Assembly (NCBI RefSeq): GCF_947507565.1
Contig: NC_089184.1
Span: 1,922,001 to 1,986,000 of the forward strand
Origin: Oscarella lobularis
Taxonomy: Eukaryota; Porifera; Homoscleromorpha; Homosclerophorida; Oscarellidae
Length of the DNA: 64,000 nucleotides
Direction of reading: 5' to 3'
The notes beneath the pieces were generated by a model. The model was given only the letters and a program-made list of their open reading frames with translations. It searched no databases and was not told where the DNA came from. Each line of letters begins with the position of its first letter. Within the stretch, counting starts at the first letter, position 1. This document shows positions 1 through 12,637 of the stretch, in pieces. A program made the translations under genes and the position numbers.

Positions 1-53
1 TGACTAAAGAATTTTAACTAATATGTATAAAATAGACGTATTCTCGCACTTAC

Positions 54-2892
54 AAGAAAACTGAGCTCAGCTTTTGCATAAGACGACAGCGTGACACTTG
101 GCTTGAACAGACCGGAAATGATTGGCGACGACAGAGGGCACACTTCGTAGCCTAATGTAGAGCCGTAAGTAACATTACTGGAAACCTGTAGGGATGCCTT
201 CAGTCCCAATTTCAAAGGTAGCTCAAACTGCCTTGAAACCAATTGATGGGTTCTGTCTTCAATGTCAAAAGATCCCCCGCGACAAAGACTGAACGTTTCG
301 TCGGAATACGGAATAAGTGTTATGCTACCAAATCGTATAAATCGCTTCAGCTCCGCCGATTTTTCGTTTCCAGTCACCGACACAAACGCGTCTATGATCG
401 GAATATTGCTACCAAATATGTTTACCGTTGCAACGGCTTTGGCGAAAACAAAACCGAAAGGACCGGCATTCGCCTCCGGCAAGTTAACACCGGCAAAAAC
501 TCCGGCTACGACATTCAAACCCGTCGACGAAGAACCAAGAGTAGTTCCGTATAGATAGCTGGCGTGCGATTTGTAGTGCTGTTTCTCGTATTGACGTTCG
601 CTTTCGCTTGCAATGGTGTTGAACAGGGGACTGTTGTAAGCCCAATCCGAGCTGCCCTCTCTTCGAACTCGTTTGTTTGTCTTGGCTTTCACGTAACTGT
701 TGTAGGTCTCCGTCGTTTCTTGGCTACGACCGCGCTTCAGCGCTGCGACAACGGCCTCTTCAAGTTCACTTCGACTTTGACTGAAAACTTCGTCGCTCCA
801 CAAACGATTGCGTAGAACGTCTAGAATTTCTTGCGCAAAAGTCTGCGAAATGTTTCGCCCCTCCTCCAAGCGACTCTGCAAAAAGTCGTCGACATATGTC
901 TGGTTGACTTCTGCTATATGATTTAGAGCTAAGATGGCTGCGTCTCTAACTGCTTTCGAAGTTTTTGCCCTTTCAAGTACTCCTACTATCGATTCAACGG
1001 CTTGCATCTTTCCAGCATTGCCTAAGGCTAAGAGAAGCACCACCGCGTCTGAATCGGCGTTGCTAGCGAGAAACTTGCTCAGCAAAAACCGAAGTACTTT
1101 GTCGGATGCTGGTTCGCCTAAATTTCGAGCGAGTGCGCCTAAAGCTAATGTCGCCTCTTCTTTATGTACGTCGTCGTTGTCGTAAACGAGACGCATGATT
1201 TGCGTTACGAGCTGGTCGCTAGGATTCCGCAAAAAGGCGACACTCGAGAAAAGGAACCTTACGCTCAAGCCTGAACCTAACGGATCTCCCAACAGCTGTG
1301 CGATCACCTTGGTACAGTACATACAAATTCAGCGCGAATAGTGATTAGGAAAGTTGGGAGCGGATTTTTTTGTACCTGTTGAGCTTTGCGCGTTCCTGAT
1401 GCAATCAAGAGCGGGAAAAGGCGTTTTCGTTCGGAAACGTTCTGAGAGTAGTTGCCAGTCAAATTCATTTTTTTGAGCGAGGCATTGCTTACAGTAAGAA
1501 AAGCTTTTATGACGACATCGGTTGCAGGCGTTTGTCTATGACTCGAGCAGAGATACTGCTCGCAGAGACCCTCCAATTCTACCAGCGGTGAAAGTGTCTC
1601 CCCTATGTAATATATATAGACAAGCTATGACTTTTTTGATGAAATCATTTACAGTTGTCGTAGCTACTATTCTCTTGAAGAGCTTTGAGAAGTTGCGACA
1701 GTTCCAAGTACTGCCGATCAAGTTTCCTCTTTATAACTTCAGCTATTCCATTGTGTATTGGCTAATAATTGTAGAACGATACCATTGACTATTGTACCTT
1801 TTGTTTGCTTCCCCTCGACTGAGCTAACTTGCAGTCCGTGCGTATCTTCAACTGAGAAAAATTGCGCTGATCTTTTCTGCCGCAGTTTGAGACACTTTAT
1901 GAGACGAGCCGAAAACGTTTGTTCTATCCGAATTCTGTTGCTAGGTAAACTTTCCCTAGCAGACGTTTGACGTCTTTGGTGAAGCGACGTTTGAAGGACG
2001 CCCGTTATTCTAGTTGGCATCGTGCTTTTCTGACTTAGAATCGTCACTTGATTCTCATTGTATTCGAACTCCGAAGGCTTTGCATCAAAGCCGGCAAAAA
2101 GCTTTTCCATTTCCGAACTGCCACTACGTTTACTGATGGAAAGTCTACCTTTCGCTATTTCAACAACACTTAGGACAGAAAACAAATTAGAGCACGTTAG
2201 ATAAACAATCTTACATGATTTACGTGTAGTGGACTTTTCTTCTGCTGTTTGCGTCCGTTTCCACAATGTCATTTTCTCCTTTGCACAGCGAAGTCTGGAA
2301 CAAACTCGCTATTGATTTCTTGAAGTTTACAACTTCTGAGTCATCGTCGTGAATGTGAAGAACGTGAATAACAGTTCCGTTTGACAGCTGAACGAAGAAG
2401 AACGGATTTCCAAACTGTTTAGGCAATTTTTCACTTCCATTAGATAAAATAATTAAATCAGTGAAGCAAAACATGGCCAGCTCTACCTTTGATCTTTTGC
2501 ATCAAGAGTGGCAGCCAAGCTCAAATCAACTTGATATTTTAGGCCACGAGTTCCATATAAAGAAAGGTAGTTGTCTGAAAATATAGAAAATGCAATCAGT
2601 GAATTCGAACTGAAACGCGTGCAGTAGTCTGCCCAACCTGCAACGCACGTGACGTTTGCTACGAAAGACAAGGCATTCTTTTGATCTGAAAGGAACTCTT
2701 CTGTCCAAAGTTTCTGCTTTAGCGTTATATTGTAGGTGAAGACGCTTTCCTGAGAAAACAACTATACAAACGAAGCCTTCCTGTTACAAGACTAATTACT
2801 TTGGGGCAACGAAGTGAAAGGCATTTAGCGTCGGCTTTAGCAGCTGCTGAAGTCACCAAACTGCTCAAGATGATGAAAGTGACCGTGCTCAT
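54..2892 (-). CDS. Large lipid-transfer protein, MTP/vitellogenin family (3' end outside window)
   Basis: Probable secretory-pathway lipid carrier or microsomal triglyceride transfer protein. My exon model is 2892-2800, 2749-2487, 2433-2224, 2168-1829, 1761-1668, 1578-1376 and 1307-54, about 819 codons. The last exon ends at a strong GTAAGT-type donor at 53, so the gene continues past the left edge and the TAG at 18-20 is probably intronic. The first exon gives a signal peptide starting MSTVTFIILSSLV. Next come a beta-barrel-like start (FTYNIT), the family-type segment HIHDDDSEVVNFKKSIASLF, and an alpha-helical solenoid around codons 400-560 containing LALGALARNLGE and VVLLLALGNAGK. The length so far fits MTP (about 890 residues in vertebrates) better than a full vitellogenin. 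The 1668/1578 junction is the least certain. Family membership is fairly sure; choosing MTP over another large lipid-transfer protein is inference. Confidence 0.68.
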
Positions 2893-3269
2893 CTCCTAAA
2901 ACACAAAACCCCAACTGAAGATACTCAGATTGCGCTTCGACGACGGTACCAGCGGGTTTACCAAGCAAGTAGCAAGTCACAACGCTCGATTTGGGACACG
3001 TAACACGCAGTGGGGACTCCGTGGGAGACTGGGAGACGGCTGACGGCTCGTTCCCCAAACCCGGATTTCCGTGTTAACTGTGATTGACTTTTGTTGATTA
3101 TATTGATTGTTTCTCGGTTTATGGCGGATGGTTGATTCATAGTTACAAAGGGGCATCACATGGTAGAGTCACAGTGTAGACACAGTAAAAAAAATAAGAA
3201 ACCCTTCCGTAGAAAAAAAAAGACGAATTGGTGCAGGAAGAAAATACAGCAATATGACAAAGCGAATAT
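2893..3269. other. Intergenic, between DAPK 3' end and MTP-like start
   Basis: This is the 5' flank of the lipid-transfer gene and the 3' flank of DAPK. I see no ORF with splice or family support, no clear TATA box and no repeat. Confidence 0.5.
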
Positions 3270-6200
3270 TCAACATGCATAGGACGTCATTTCGACGCCA
3301 GTAACATTGACCACTACATCGCTATCCGTGCGAAAAACGAGCGGCAATCCGCATATAACAGCGTCCATGGCATCGAGTCGACCGATCTCGCGCAGCGAGT
3401 CGACGAGAAGAGCGACGGTGCTGCTACTACGCTTCTCGAACTCGCGCAGAACGCGATCCGTCGCGCTGACGACGCCCTGATTCTGACGAATATCGATGAG
3501 CGGCAACTCGTCGACGAGCCCTAGCGACAGAGCGAGCAGACACCAATCGCGACCGAGCGGATCGACGGGATCGAGAAGTCGACTCAACTCCTGACGCGTC
3601 TTGACGTCGAGCAGCTTGACGTGAGCGAGCGGCGCCGAGCGCGCGGCCAAGAGCATCTCCCCGCAGCCGCCGCAGAGCAAATCGACCAGTTTCTCCGTGA
3701 AGCCATTTCGATGGCAAACGACGCCGGAGCCGCGCTGGGATTGAAAGATCTGCTCGGGTTCGTACCAGGCGTCGTCGTCGGCGTACGCGGCCATGTGACG
3801 AGCGCTGAGCACCTGCGTGACGACGAACGTGCCCGGACAGGCGGCGTCGATCGTCTGCTGAAGCGTCTGATGAAATCGCTGCAAATGGGCGACGCACTCG
3901 CGACGCGTGTTGTCGCCGGCGCCGCGCACGGCGATCGTCACCGCGCGATGCGACTCGAGGGCCGTCGTCGTCGTCGTCGTCGCGTCGAAGTGGCCTTCGA
4001 CTTTGATTTCGACGTCGCCTCGAACGCACTTGAGCCCGTCGCTCCACAGCGTCAACTCCTGATCGTCGAAGTCGTCCGAGAATTGCTTTCGAAGGCGAAG
4101 TTGAAGCTTGGGAAAGAAACCCGGCGGGAGAATGTCGTACGCGGAGCGACACTCGACGCGAACGCCGACGTAGACGGTCATCTCCGGTTCGGGCACCCAG
4201 ATGCCGTGGAGCTTGTCGAATTCCATCAGAATGGGAAATTCGTAAATGGTCGAGGCCTCGTCGCCGTCGCCGTCGCCGTCGCCTTCAGTCGAACACGAGC
4301 GGCACAGTTCGAAGTGCTCAAATAGACGAAGAACGGAGAGAGCGTTCAGGTCGCCGTAGACTCGCTCGATTTCTCGCACCGTTATGCGTCCGGTCATCGA
4401 GCGAATGCGCGGCCGAGACGCTCCCTCGGGCGCCAGCGCCGGGCCGATGAGATCCGAGCAAAGGAAATTGGGATCTAAAACGACGACATTTCCGAGAGCA
4501 CCTCGATCAATGTAAATCAACTAAAAAAAAGAGAAAAAAGAGATATTTCGAGTAACGTCCTTCTATTTTTTCGTCGTTTCTCACGTCGCCGCTGTCGTTG
4601 AGGAATTTCGTGACGAGTTTCAGTTTCTCGGGACCGACGAGAGGATTGACTTCTCTCTCGACGAGCGCCACGTAGTCGGGCCACGGCAGAACGGGAAACT
4701 CGTAGAAGCGCTGACGCCACTGGGGCAAAGTCGTTGCCAGTGCGCCGCACAGACGCGGAGTGAGAGGACCAGACTAAAAAATAAGATTATTAGTACATGA
4801 ACTCTAAATAAATCGTAGGAGTATACCTGAAGCATTTTCTCTCTGACCTGTCCCAAGTAAAGTCTCAACGCTTTGACGTCGCGCGACTGGGGATGGCGAG
4901 CGTCGACGACGAAAACGCGTCCGCATATTTCGAAATAGTGACTGAACGCTTTCTGCACCATCTGCAATATCTCGTCGGCTTCGCTATTCGCCGCGTCGCC
5001 GCCGCCGCCGTTTCGTTTGACGAGAAGATCGCCGCGCGTCGCGACGAGCACGATGTGAGGTCGATGTCGACTGAGACCGCGATGACGAACGATGTCGTCT
5101 CGCGGCAATTTCGCCTTGATGAGCGCCAGCCAGAAGAGAACGCGAGCGCGACGCTGCTCCTTCGTCTCGCGCAGGCTGAACGTGACGAGATAGATCGTAT
5201 TCGTTCCGCCGAGAAAGTACTCGTGCGCGGCGAAGTAGCGCTTGTTGCCGGACAGATCCCAGACGGAGAAAAGGCCGGCGTGCGGCACGACGATCTCTTG
5301 GACGTGAATGCCGTGCGTTTGACGAACGTCGTCGGTCGCCGTCGCCGATTTCCAGCGAAAGAGACTTCGAAAGAAGCTGCACTTCAACGAAGCGATGAGC
5401 GTCGATTTGCCGACGCCGGCGTGACCGCAGACGAAGAGCTTGACTTTGGGGAGCGGCACGACGCCGATTGCGAGTTGACTGATGAAAAACGATTGCATGT
5501 TGGGCGGTTTGACTCGGAGGAGAAGTTCGGCGATTTCCGGGTTGCCCGTCATGCTCGCGACGTCGTCAGCCGTCTGACCAGCCTGAACAAAAAATAATAA
5601 TGATAATAAAAAACGTAAATACTTTTCGGTCTCTTACATCGTTCGCTTGATGAACGTCGCAGCCGCCTAATACCAGACATCGAACGACTTCGAAGTGACC
5701 GTGCTTCGATGCCAGTTGGAGGGACGTGACGCCTTGCTATTTGCACACACGCGTTTTTTCTTGAGAGCTTTTATACCGAAAGCCCTTATAACAGGTTACC
5801 TTGTTTTGCACGTTCAAGTCACAACCGCCCGCGTAGAGTGTGTGAACGATGGGCAGGTGGCCTTCGCGACACGCATCGTGAAGGCACGTTTCTCCGTGCT
5901 AGGGAAAAAGAAAGGTGATTTGAAACCGACTAGAATTAGATATATGATAGCCAAGGACACCTCTCCTAAAAGGAACACAAGCACTAAACCAATTTGATTC
6001 GCTCTGCGAGGGAACCTATTTTAAATTAATTCCCAATAATCGTATTAATTAATTCAAAAATTAGCTCAGGAACGGAGCAACGTGACGTCAAAAAATTCTT
6101 ATTCACTCTTATTCTACAGTATCTACTAATAAGTTGTCGCTCTTGGTACCTTGTCTTGCAAATCGAGAGAACTTCCACAGTTCACCAAATACTGGACAAT

Positions 6201-9200
6201 GTCCAAGTGCTGTCGACGAACGGCCAAATGCATGGCAGTGGATCCGTTCTACAAAGTCACGTGATAAATTTAATTGGGCGTAAAGCCATTTGGAAATCGA
6301 ATTCTGCCTTATCGGGAATATCCAACTGACAGCCGGCCTCGCAGAGACACCGAACGATGTCGAGATAACCGCGCACAGCTGCCATGTGCAATGGAGTTTC
6401 GCCATCCTATATCAATTTCGGTCCACAAAAGAAAACGGCCTCCCTCGGTGAACGCACCTTGTTCTGCTTATCGAGCATCGCTCGAGCGTGGCAGAGACAC
6501 TGGACGATGTCGTAGAAACCGTGCCAGCACGAAGCGTGCAACGTCGTCTCGCCGTCCTGACGAAAGCATGGGAATAAGTACACGGAACCCTCACTACCGC
6601 AAATTTATTTAGGCAATGGGTAGTACAGGAAATGGGTTTACACAACCGCTCCGGTTCCCCAAAGGATTTTTTCAGTCATGCGACGGTGACTGACTGCTCA
6701 GTGCTCACCTTATCCTGAATGTCGAGCGACGCGCCGACAGCGCACAGATACTGAACGATTTCCGAGTGTCCGTAGCGGGCGGCGACGTGCAAGGCCGTTT
6801 CGCCGGACTATTATCGAAAGATGAGAATCGGGGCGCGAGCCCCTCCCCTTCTCGCGCCTTTTTACCTTGTCTTGGACGTTGAGCGCGGCCGCCATCTGGC
6901 ACAAGAACTGGACGACGGCCAGTTGACCGTGACGTGCTGCCCAATAAAGCGGCGTGTTGCCGTGCTAAGACATCGCGATCCCCTTTTTATATAGTTTGTT
7001 CCTCTCGCGGGGGAATAATCGCTCACTTTGTCTCGAACGTCGATGAAGGCGTTCTTTTCGTGCAAGCATTTCACGATGTCGACGTGACCGCCTCCGCTGG
7101 CGACGTGAAGCGGCGTTTCGCCGTGCTGCGAGCGAGGAAAAGATAACACGACGCGTCTCCACGGATCGTTTCTCTCTTTCACCTTATTCGTGCAATTGAC
7201 CGACACGTTCGGTTGGACGAGAAGCGCTTCGAAGGTCGGCTTATCGCCGTCGTCGACGGCGGCGAACAAGTCGAGAACGACCGATGGAAGCTCCTAGAAA
7301 AAAAAAAACCGCGAACGTCGTCCCCGCGTTGTCGCCTTGGTTGCAATCGTACCTCGCGCGTGCTGCTGCGACGTCTCTCGCGATGATTCGATTCCCCCAT
7401 CGGCGTCGGCGTCCCCTTTCACCTACCCATGCGCATCTACATCTACATTCGTCACGAGATCTTTAATTTATTGGTTTAGAGTGAACGCGTTATTTATCTA
7501 CGCACGGAGCCTGTAAAAATTCCATATAGAGTATATACATACCTATTTAGTATTTACAATGATCGTGCACGAGTCTCCCACAGCGCGATATTTTTACCTA
7601 CCTTTTTCTGCTTTACTAACTTATCTCGACCGTCCCGAAAACCGGCGTAGGAGATTTGACTTTGACTCGGCGTCGTGACGAAAACTTTGATCTCTTCCCC
7701 GCCCTCGGCTTTCGCTTTTGGAGAAGACGATCTCACCTTCTCCAGACGTGGATGAGACGAATTGTCGTTGCTTTCCAAATTGCCGTTCTCGCTATCATTA
7801 CAGGTGGGCAACTCTTGTTTCTCTTCCTCTCCGGAGTTCTTTTCATCTTCGTCGTCTCTGTCCGAAGAGGCGTCAAGTTTCATCTGATCAAACGCATCTA
7901 TACTCGGAACAGAATAGCGTCTCCCCCTTTCCAAAGTGTCATCGAGAGCAGAGTCCGACAACGCGTCGCTATCACTTGACAGATCACTAGCACTAGACTG
8001 CAATGCAAACAAAAAACATGTCGATTCTTAGGAGCTCGTGTGACAATGCTAAGAAATTCACCATTAGATCATCTCCAAGACGCAACGCTTGACATCGTCT
8101 GTATGAAAACGCCATGTTTTTCAACTTGACAGACATGCGTACTGCATGCAATGCCGTCTAAGTACAAAAGAAATTGGTGCTGCCCAATTAATAATCATTA
8201 TTATTGATTTCGCTCTTACTATCCATCGACGTCTGGCATTAAATTTCCTCAGAGCGTGCGTTCGTACGCTACCCCTCTTTGGACTGAAAGGCTGTTTGAC
8301 ACAAAATAAATACATGTACAGTCATAACTATTATTCCTACTTTTATCCACGGATGACTTAGACACTCCTCTGCACTCATTCGTTTCTTAGGATTCTTCAC
8401 GAGAAGATGATCGATAAAATTGATGGCGTCCAAGGATATTTTCTGATTAGCGAAGTATTCATCAAAGAACTCAAACTCGACAGCGGAAACATTCTGAAAC
8501 GTCTCCTGATCGTTTTCTCCAAGAAACGGAGAGAGCCCACTCAATCTGAAAAAAAAGAGATAAAATATCGGATAAAATGACGCTAAACCACTTGCAGGAT
8601 GTAGGCAATGACTCCAACAGCCCTAAACGGAAATCAAAACAATAGACAACAAGACAAAGTAATATGTATGTATCCCTAGTACCACATGTCTGCAGCAATA
8701 GACAAAGGTTCATAATTGACGATTTCAGGAGCTGAAAATAAATGCGTAAATGAACGACTCGCCCATCCAACCAACCGACTTCCATACCAACGAATTCCGG
8801 AGTCCCAAGCATTCCGACGAAATCGCCATCGTCCAATTTCCTTGCGAGACCGAAGTCAATCAACTTGATGCAGGATATCGACGACTTCTGAGTCAATAGG
8901 ATATTCTCCGGCTGCGCAAAAGAAACAATGAGAGTCAATATGACAATGGACCCATGCAGTGGGAACGAGGGCGGGCGGGCGGGCGACCTTGAGGTCCAGA
9001 TGGACGACATTCCGCGCGTGCAGATGAGATACCCCGCTGAGAAACTGCGTCATAAAGTCGACCGCTTCGGACTCTTCGAACGCGTCCTTCTCGGCCAAAT
9101 ACTCGAACAATTCCCCACCGGATACCCTAGATAAGACACAGTAAATACATCGTCGTTGCCCGAGGGGGTCCCTCTCCTACAGTTCGGTCACGAGACAGGC

Positions 9201-9519
9201 TTGTTTCGACGTTTCGAGCGCGTCCTGGAGTTGTAGGAGGTTCGGATGGTGGCGAGCGAGTTCCATCGCTTCAACTTCGCGTAGAATGTCGTCGCGATTC
9301 GTGCCGCGACGACTCGAGAGGCGACGCTTCTTCGGTATGATCTTCACGGCGAAGTTCTCGCCCGTCAACTTCTTCTTACATTTCATAACAACGGCAAAGT
9401 GGCCTCTAAAAAGCGACGAAGCGTGTCGGAAAGGAGACGAAGGCGGAGCCGTTCTGGGCGTACCGTCCTAGTTCGGTTTCGAGGGTGTATGCGTTCTCGA
9501 TCGCCTCGTCGCGAAGCAT
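3270..9519 (-). CDS. DAPK1: Death-associated protein kinase (DAPK1-type)
   Basis: Calcium/calmodulin-regulated Ser/Thr kinase of cell death and autophagy signalling, with the full DAPK1 domain order. The kinase lies in exons 9519-9464, 9405-9181, 9126-8988, 8911-8788, 8731-8683, 8622-8596 and 8545-8341. Visible motifs are LGRGHFAVV, FAVKII, HLDLKPEN, DFG and the APE-equivalent APEIV. A 72-nt exon (8291-8220) carries the basic CaM-binding segment [10 protein letters not shown]. An acidic Ser-rich linker follows (8000-7600). Nine ankyrin repeats come next, roughly one per exon (7290-5640). The Roc GTPase has P-loop GHAGVGKST (5552-4830). COR follows (4775-3600), then a C-terminal death domain with [20 protein letters not shown], very close to vertebrate DAPK1. 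The exon after the CaM segment, near 8061-8103, is uncertain. ATG 9519 gives an N-terminus matching the family just before the glycine loop. Confidence 0.93.
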
Positions 9520-9660
9520 TTCTGCGCCTTGTCTTTGTTATATGTACACTGAGAACCGCGCACTCGCAGACCGCGATTACGATGTGAACCGGAAATCAAC
9601 TCAATTTGTTTTGTGGGAAATCGCGGGCTAATGAACTCATAAACGTCATATAGTTTCACA

Positions 9661-11301
9661 CTAAAGAAATTTCCCACTCTCTTTATCTGATAAATAGCTT
9701 TCGACGGCGTCGTTGAGATCCTGCTTCGCCAGGATGAGATACTGCGCGGCAGTGGAACGGTGCGGACATCCAGTGATGTCGCACCACTCTTTGACGAGAC
9801 GCTTGTTGTGCTTTAGAAACGCTTTGCACGCGCTCGACGTTGGGGCGGCGGGGGCGGCAGCTGCGGGCGGCGGAGGGATAGCAGAGGCAGGCCCCGCGAC
9901 AACTGGCCCAGCTGGCCTAGTGGCCGCCGTGGCCTTCCGTGGACGGGGCACACTCGAAGTCTCATACTCAATGACGTATTCGGGATAGACGCGATAGTGA
10001 TTGTATACGACGTACTCGTCAAAACCGTTTATATTGCCCTGTTATATAGGAATGATATGAATCACGGAAAGAGTAGAGGGTGAATTTTTTTTTCTCTTAC
10101 CCTAACGGAGTCGTACGTTTTTGATTCTTCGCGCGACTTCGAAATGATTTTCGGTGGCTCGCGTTTCAGTGAAGGATCCGCCTTTCCCCTGGGGTATTCC
10201 TAAACCAAAGATGACCGAACGAAATTTTCAATTGAACTGGTCACCTTCGTATCGCCGAGTAAAACGCGGCAAAGCAACATAAAACGCTGTATCTTGGCCT
10301 TGGCCTTGGGCCAATACTGATCACATTTCTTTGGATTATCGCTAAACGACTTCCATTTGTAAAATATATGACGCTGCCCCTCCCTCCCCTTCCAACCTGA
10401 AATATATCCCATTGCCAAAGTTTCCTCCATCGCGACTTAGGCGAGAGTCGAGACCTTCATCAGCTATGTCGCAAGCCGACGTCCTAGTCGTATGATACAG
10501 AAGCTTCTCGCACACATCGAATCCCGTCGGATGCGACTTGATCATCTGATCTCGTTCGAAAAACAGTCGTCGATACAGAAACGCATTCTGTATTCTCTGG
10601 ACGCGTAGCGGCTTGAACCCAACGTTCATAAGCGGTTGGACGACTCTTCGATATTCCTCATTGCCTTCCGTTAGAGAAATGAGATGATAACGCTTAGGAG
10701 CAGCAGAAGAGGAGGCAGACGTCGTACACGTTGGACAACGAGTCCAATAAGACGGTAGATCCGATTCGAAGCTGCGAGAAGCAGTCGCCTTGCTATCGGT
10801 TCCCCGATTTGCCACGGTGTCAGAGCTCATAGAGAAACGACGAGAAGTCGGCTTTTTTGCCGGACGATGATTCTCCAATTTATCGACGTCGATTACGGCT
10901 TTTCGTTTTCGGTTTATTTGCAACGATTCGGGATCTATTGATTGACGATGTTTCGCGTTCTTTCGAGTCTCTTCCACTTTTAGGGACGACAGCACGTCGA
11001 GGTCAATTCGTAGTACTTTGGGTTTGGTGCCGTCGCGACGACCGTGCGAAGACGCCTTTTCCGTTTTCACTATTGACAGAGATGGGCCGCCGCCGCCGTC
11101 GCCGCCGTCGTCGTCCTCGGTCGATATTTTTGAAGATGTCGTCGTTTCTTTTTTGCTTTTGGATAAATCGGATTCCAACAACTGTAAGGCGAAGATTCTG
11201 TCGGCCTCCTCCTGTTCGTAGCGTCGAATCTCCGCCCGCTGACGAGACAAGATGTCGTCTGCTCTAGATCGTGCGTTCCTGTGTTCGCTTCCACGATCCA
11301 T
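9661..11301 (-). CDS. ADP-ribosyltransferase (PARP) with MIU-like and UBA-like ubiquitin-binding modules
   Basis: Four exons (11301-10397, 10341-10245, 10199-10101, 10038-9661) give about 492 residues with consistent splice phases. The N-terminus has a helix with EQEEADRIFALQLLESDL, which closely fits the MIU ubiquitin-binding motif. A Ser/Lys-rich disordered region follows. The catalytic domain starts near residue 200 (YHLISLTEGNEEYRRVV), and has LLYHTT, GGNFGNGIYF and a terminal strand VYPEYVIEY. This fits the mono-ADP-ribosylating PARP group rather than PARP1, because there is no catalytic Glu at the usual place. After an Ala/Pro-rich linker, the last 50 residues resemble a UBA-like domain (WCDITGCPHRSTAAQYLILA). 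Upstream codons exist, but ATG 11301 precedes the MIU helix directly. It is on the same strand as DAPK, ending 142 bp before its start codon. Confidence 0.8.
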
Positions 11302-11397
11302 GAAGCCTTTCTCAGCGAACAACGCGGGAAAAGGCGTCGTACATAGGGGAGTTTTCCTTGCGCATGCGCGTCTTTCAAATCTTCGGTGGCTTCTCGG
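11302..11397. promoter_or_regulatory. Shared 96-bp bidirectional promoter region
   Basis: The start codons of the PARP gene (11301, minus) and the dehydrogenase gene (11398, plus) are only 96 bp apart and diverge. Both 5' UTRs and both promoters must fit here or overlap the neighbouring first exons. No TATA box is evident. This is inference from spacing. Confidence 0.45.
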
Positions 11398-12494
11398 ATG
11401 GAAATTCTCGAAGGCAACACGAACGTCAAATCGCTACGGTAACGTCTGCACTTGCACGAAGAAGACGTCACACGCACGAGTAGTTGTTCTCCAGACGCGG
11501 GCGTGGCTGCATCGACGGCATAGCGAAGAACTTGGGAAAATTCGTCGTCTGCACAATGGACATTCCGTGGACCGTGACCAAAACAAAATTGGGCGCAGAA
11601 CCGTGTCGAGTTCTCACGGTCACGACAATGGAACGAGAAATCGTCGATCGCGAAATCGCGTCGATGCCCGCGTGCGATTGCGTCGTAGGAATAGGCGGCG
11701 GTCAAGCGATCGACTACGCGAAGTATTTCTCCTGGAAGCGCGACATTCGACTCGTTACCATACCGACGGTCATCAGCGTCGACGCCTTCGTCACTCCGGC
11801 TTCCGGTCTGAGATGCAAAAATGACGTCATCTACGTTGGGACGTCCACTCCCGATCCGCTCGTAATTGATTATGACGTCATTCGAACTGCACCGCGCGAG
11901 TTGAATGTGGCCGGAATTGGCGATATATTGTCGATTCATACGGCGACGTTCGATTGGGAATTGGCGGCGAGTCGAGGAAAGAGTGAGTACCCTTTTGACG
12001 AGGAGTCCATCGGTCGTGCCAGACAATTGCTCCAGTCTTCGGTTTTTGATAAAATCGCTGATATTCGAGGAGTAACTGACGACGGTTTGTGGAGCATCGT
12101 CGAGGGATACATGACCATCAATACAATCTGTCTTCCACTTGGTCACTATCGAGTCGAAGAGGGATCGGAGCACTATCTGTTCTATGCGCTCGAGAAGAAA
12201 TTGAAGCGGTCGTTTATTCACGGTCACATCGTCGGGCTTGGCGTCTATTTGATGAGCCGTTTGCAGAAGAACGACTTTCTGCGAATCGATGAAGTGATGA
12301 ATAGCGTCGGGCTGAAGTATCAGCCCGTTGATATGGGACTGAGTCGTCGCGACGTTAAAGAAGCGCTGCAAAGTCTCAAGCAGTTTGTTGCAAATCGATC
12401 CGATCTTTGGTTTACTGTAATTGACGACAAGAACATCACGGAGGAGTGGATAGAAACCAGTCTCGAAGGCCTCTCATTTGCACCGGAACTATAG
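11398..12494 (+). CDS. Glycerol-1-phosphate dehydrogenase-like protein (AraM/EgsA, iron-ADH superfamily)
   Basis: NAD(P)-dependent dehydrogenase of the Fe-ADH/dehydroquinate-synthase fold. Family members in archaea and some bacteria reduce dihydroxyacetone phosphate to sn-glycerol-1-phosphate. Two exons (11398-11438, 11495-12494) give 346 codons, the usual family length. The 56-bp intron restores frame exactly at Arg-Arg-Gly. Visible motifs are the cofactor site GIGGGQAIDYAK, the conserved IPTVISVDAFVTPASG, and metal-ligand positions GIGDILS (Asp), EGSEHYLF (His) and HGHIVGLG (His). All three ligands are present, so the enzyme is probably active. The short first exon (MEILEGNTNVKSLR) has only splice support. 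A eukaryotic copy is unusual; see findings. The substrate is inferred, not shown. Confidence 0.82.
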
Positions 12495-12637
12495 CTAAAT
12501 TTTCCAAAGAATTGCATAGGATAGCCTGAGAGCTAGATTACATTACTTTTTTTCATATAAATAAGACAGAGGTGTGTCTGTTCGCGAGGGTGATCTTGGA
12601 TTCTTCAAATATCTATGCAGGGACCGGGACGCAGAAC

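Noticed and set aside
18-53. In-frame stop at 18-20 as the true C-terminus of the lipid-transfer protein
   Set aside because: A strong GTAAGT-type donor lies at 53 before it, and the protein would be shorter than the family norm.
3621-4325. Plus-strand ORF opposite the DAPK COR domain
   Set aside because: Shadow of a high-GC coding exon; no family match.
11070-12371. Long minus-strand frame of 433 codons over the dehydrogenase gene
   Set aside because: The plus strand holds a clear enzyme with all motifs; the minus frame has no recognisable domain and overlaps PARP in another frame.
11398-12494. Bacterial contamination as the source of the dehydrogenase
   Set aside because: It has a GT-AG intron, lies 96 bp from a eukaryotic PARP gene, and has a decayed local duplicate.
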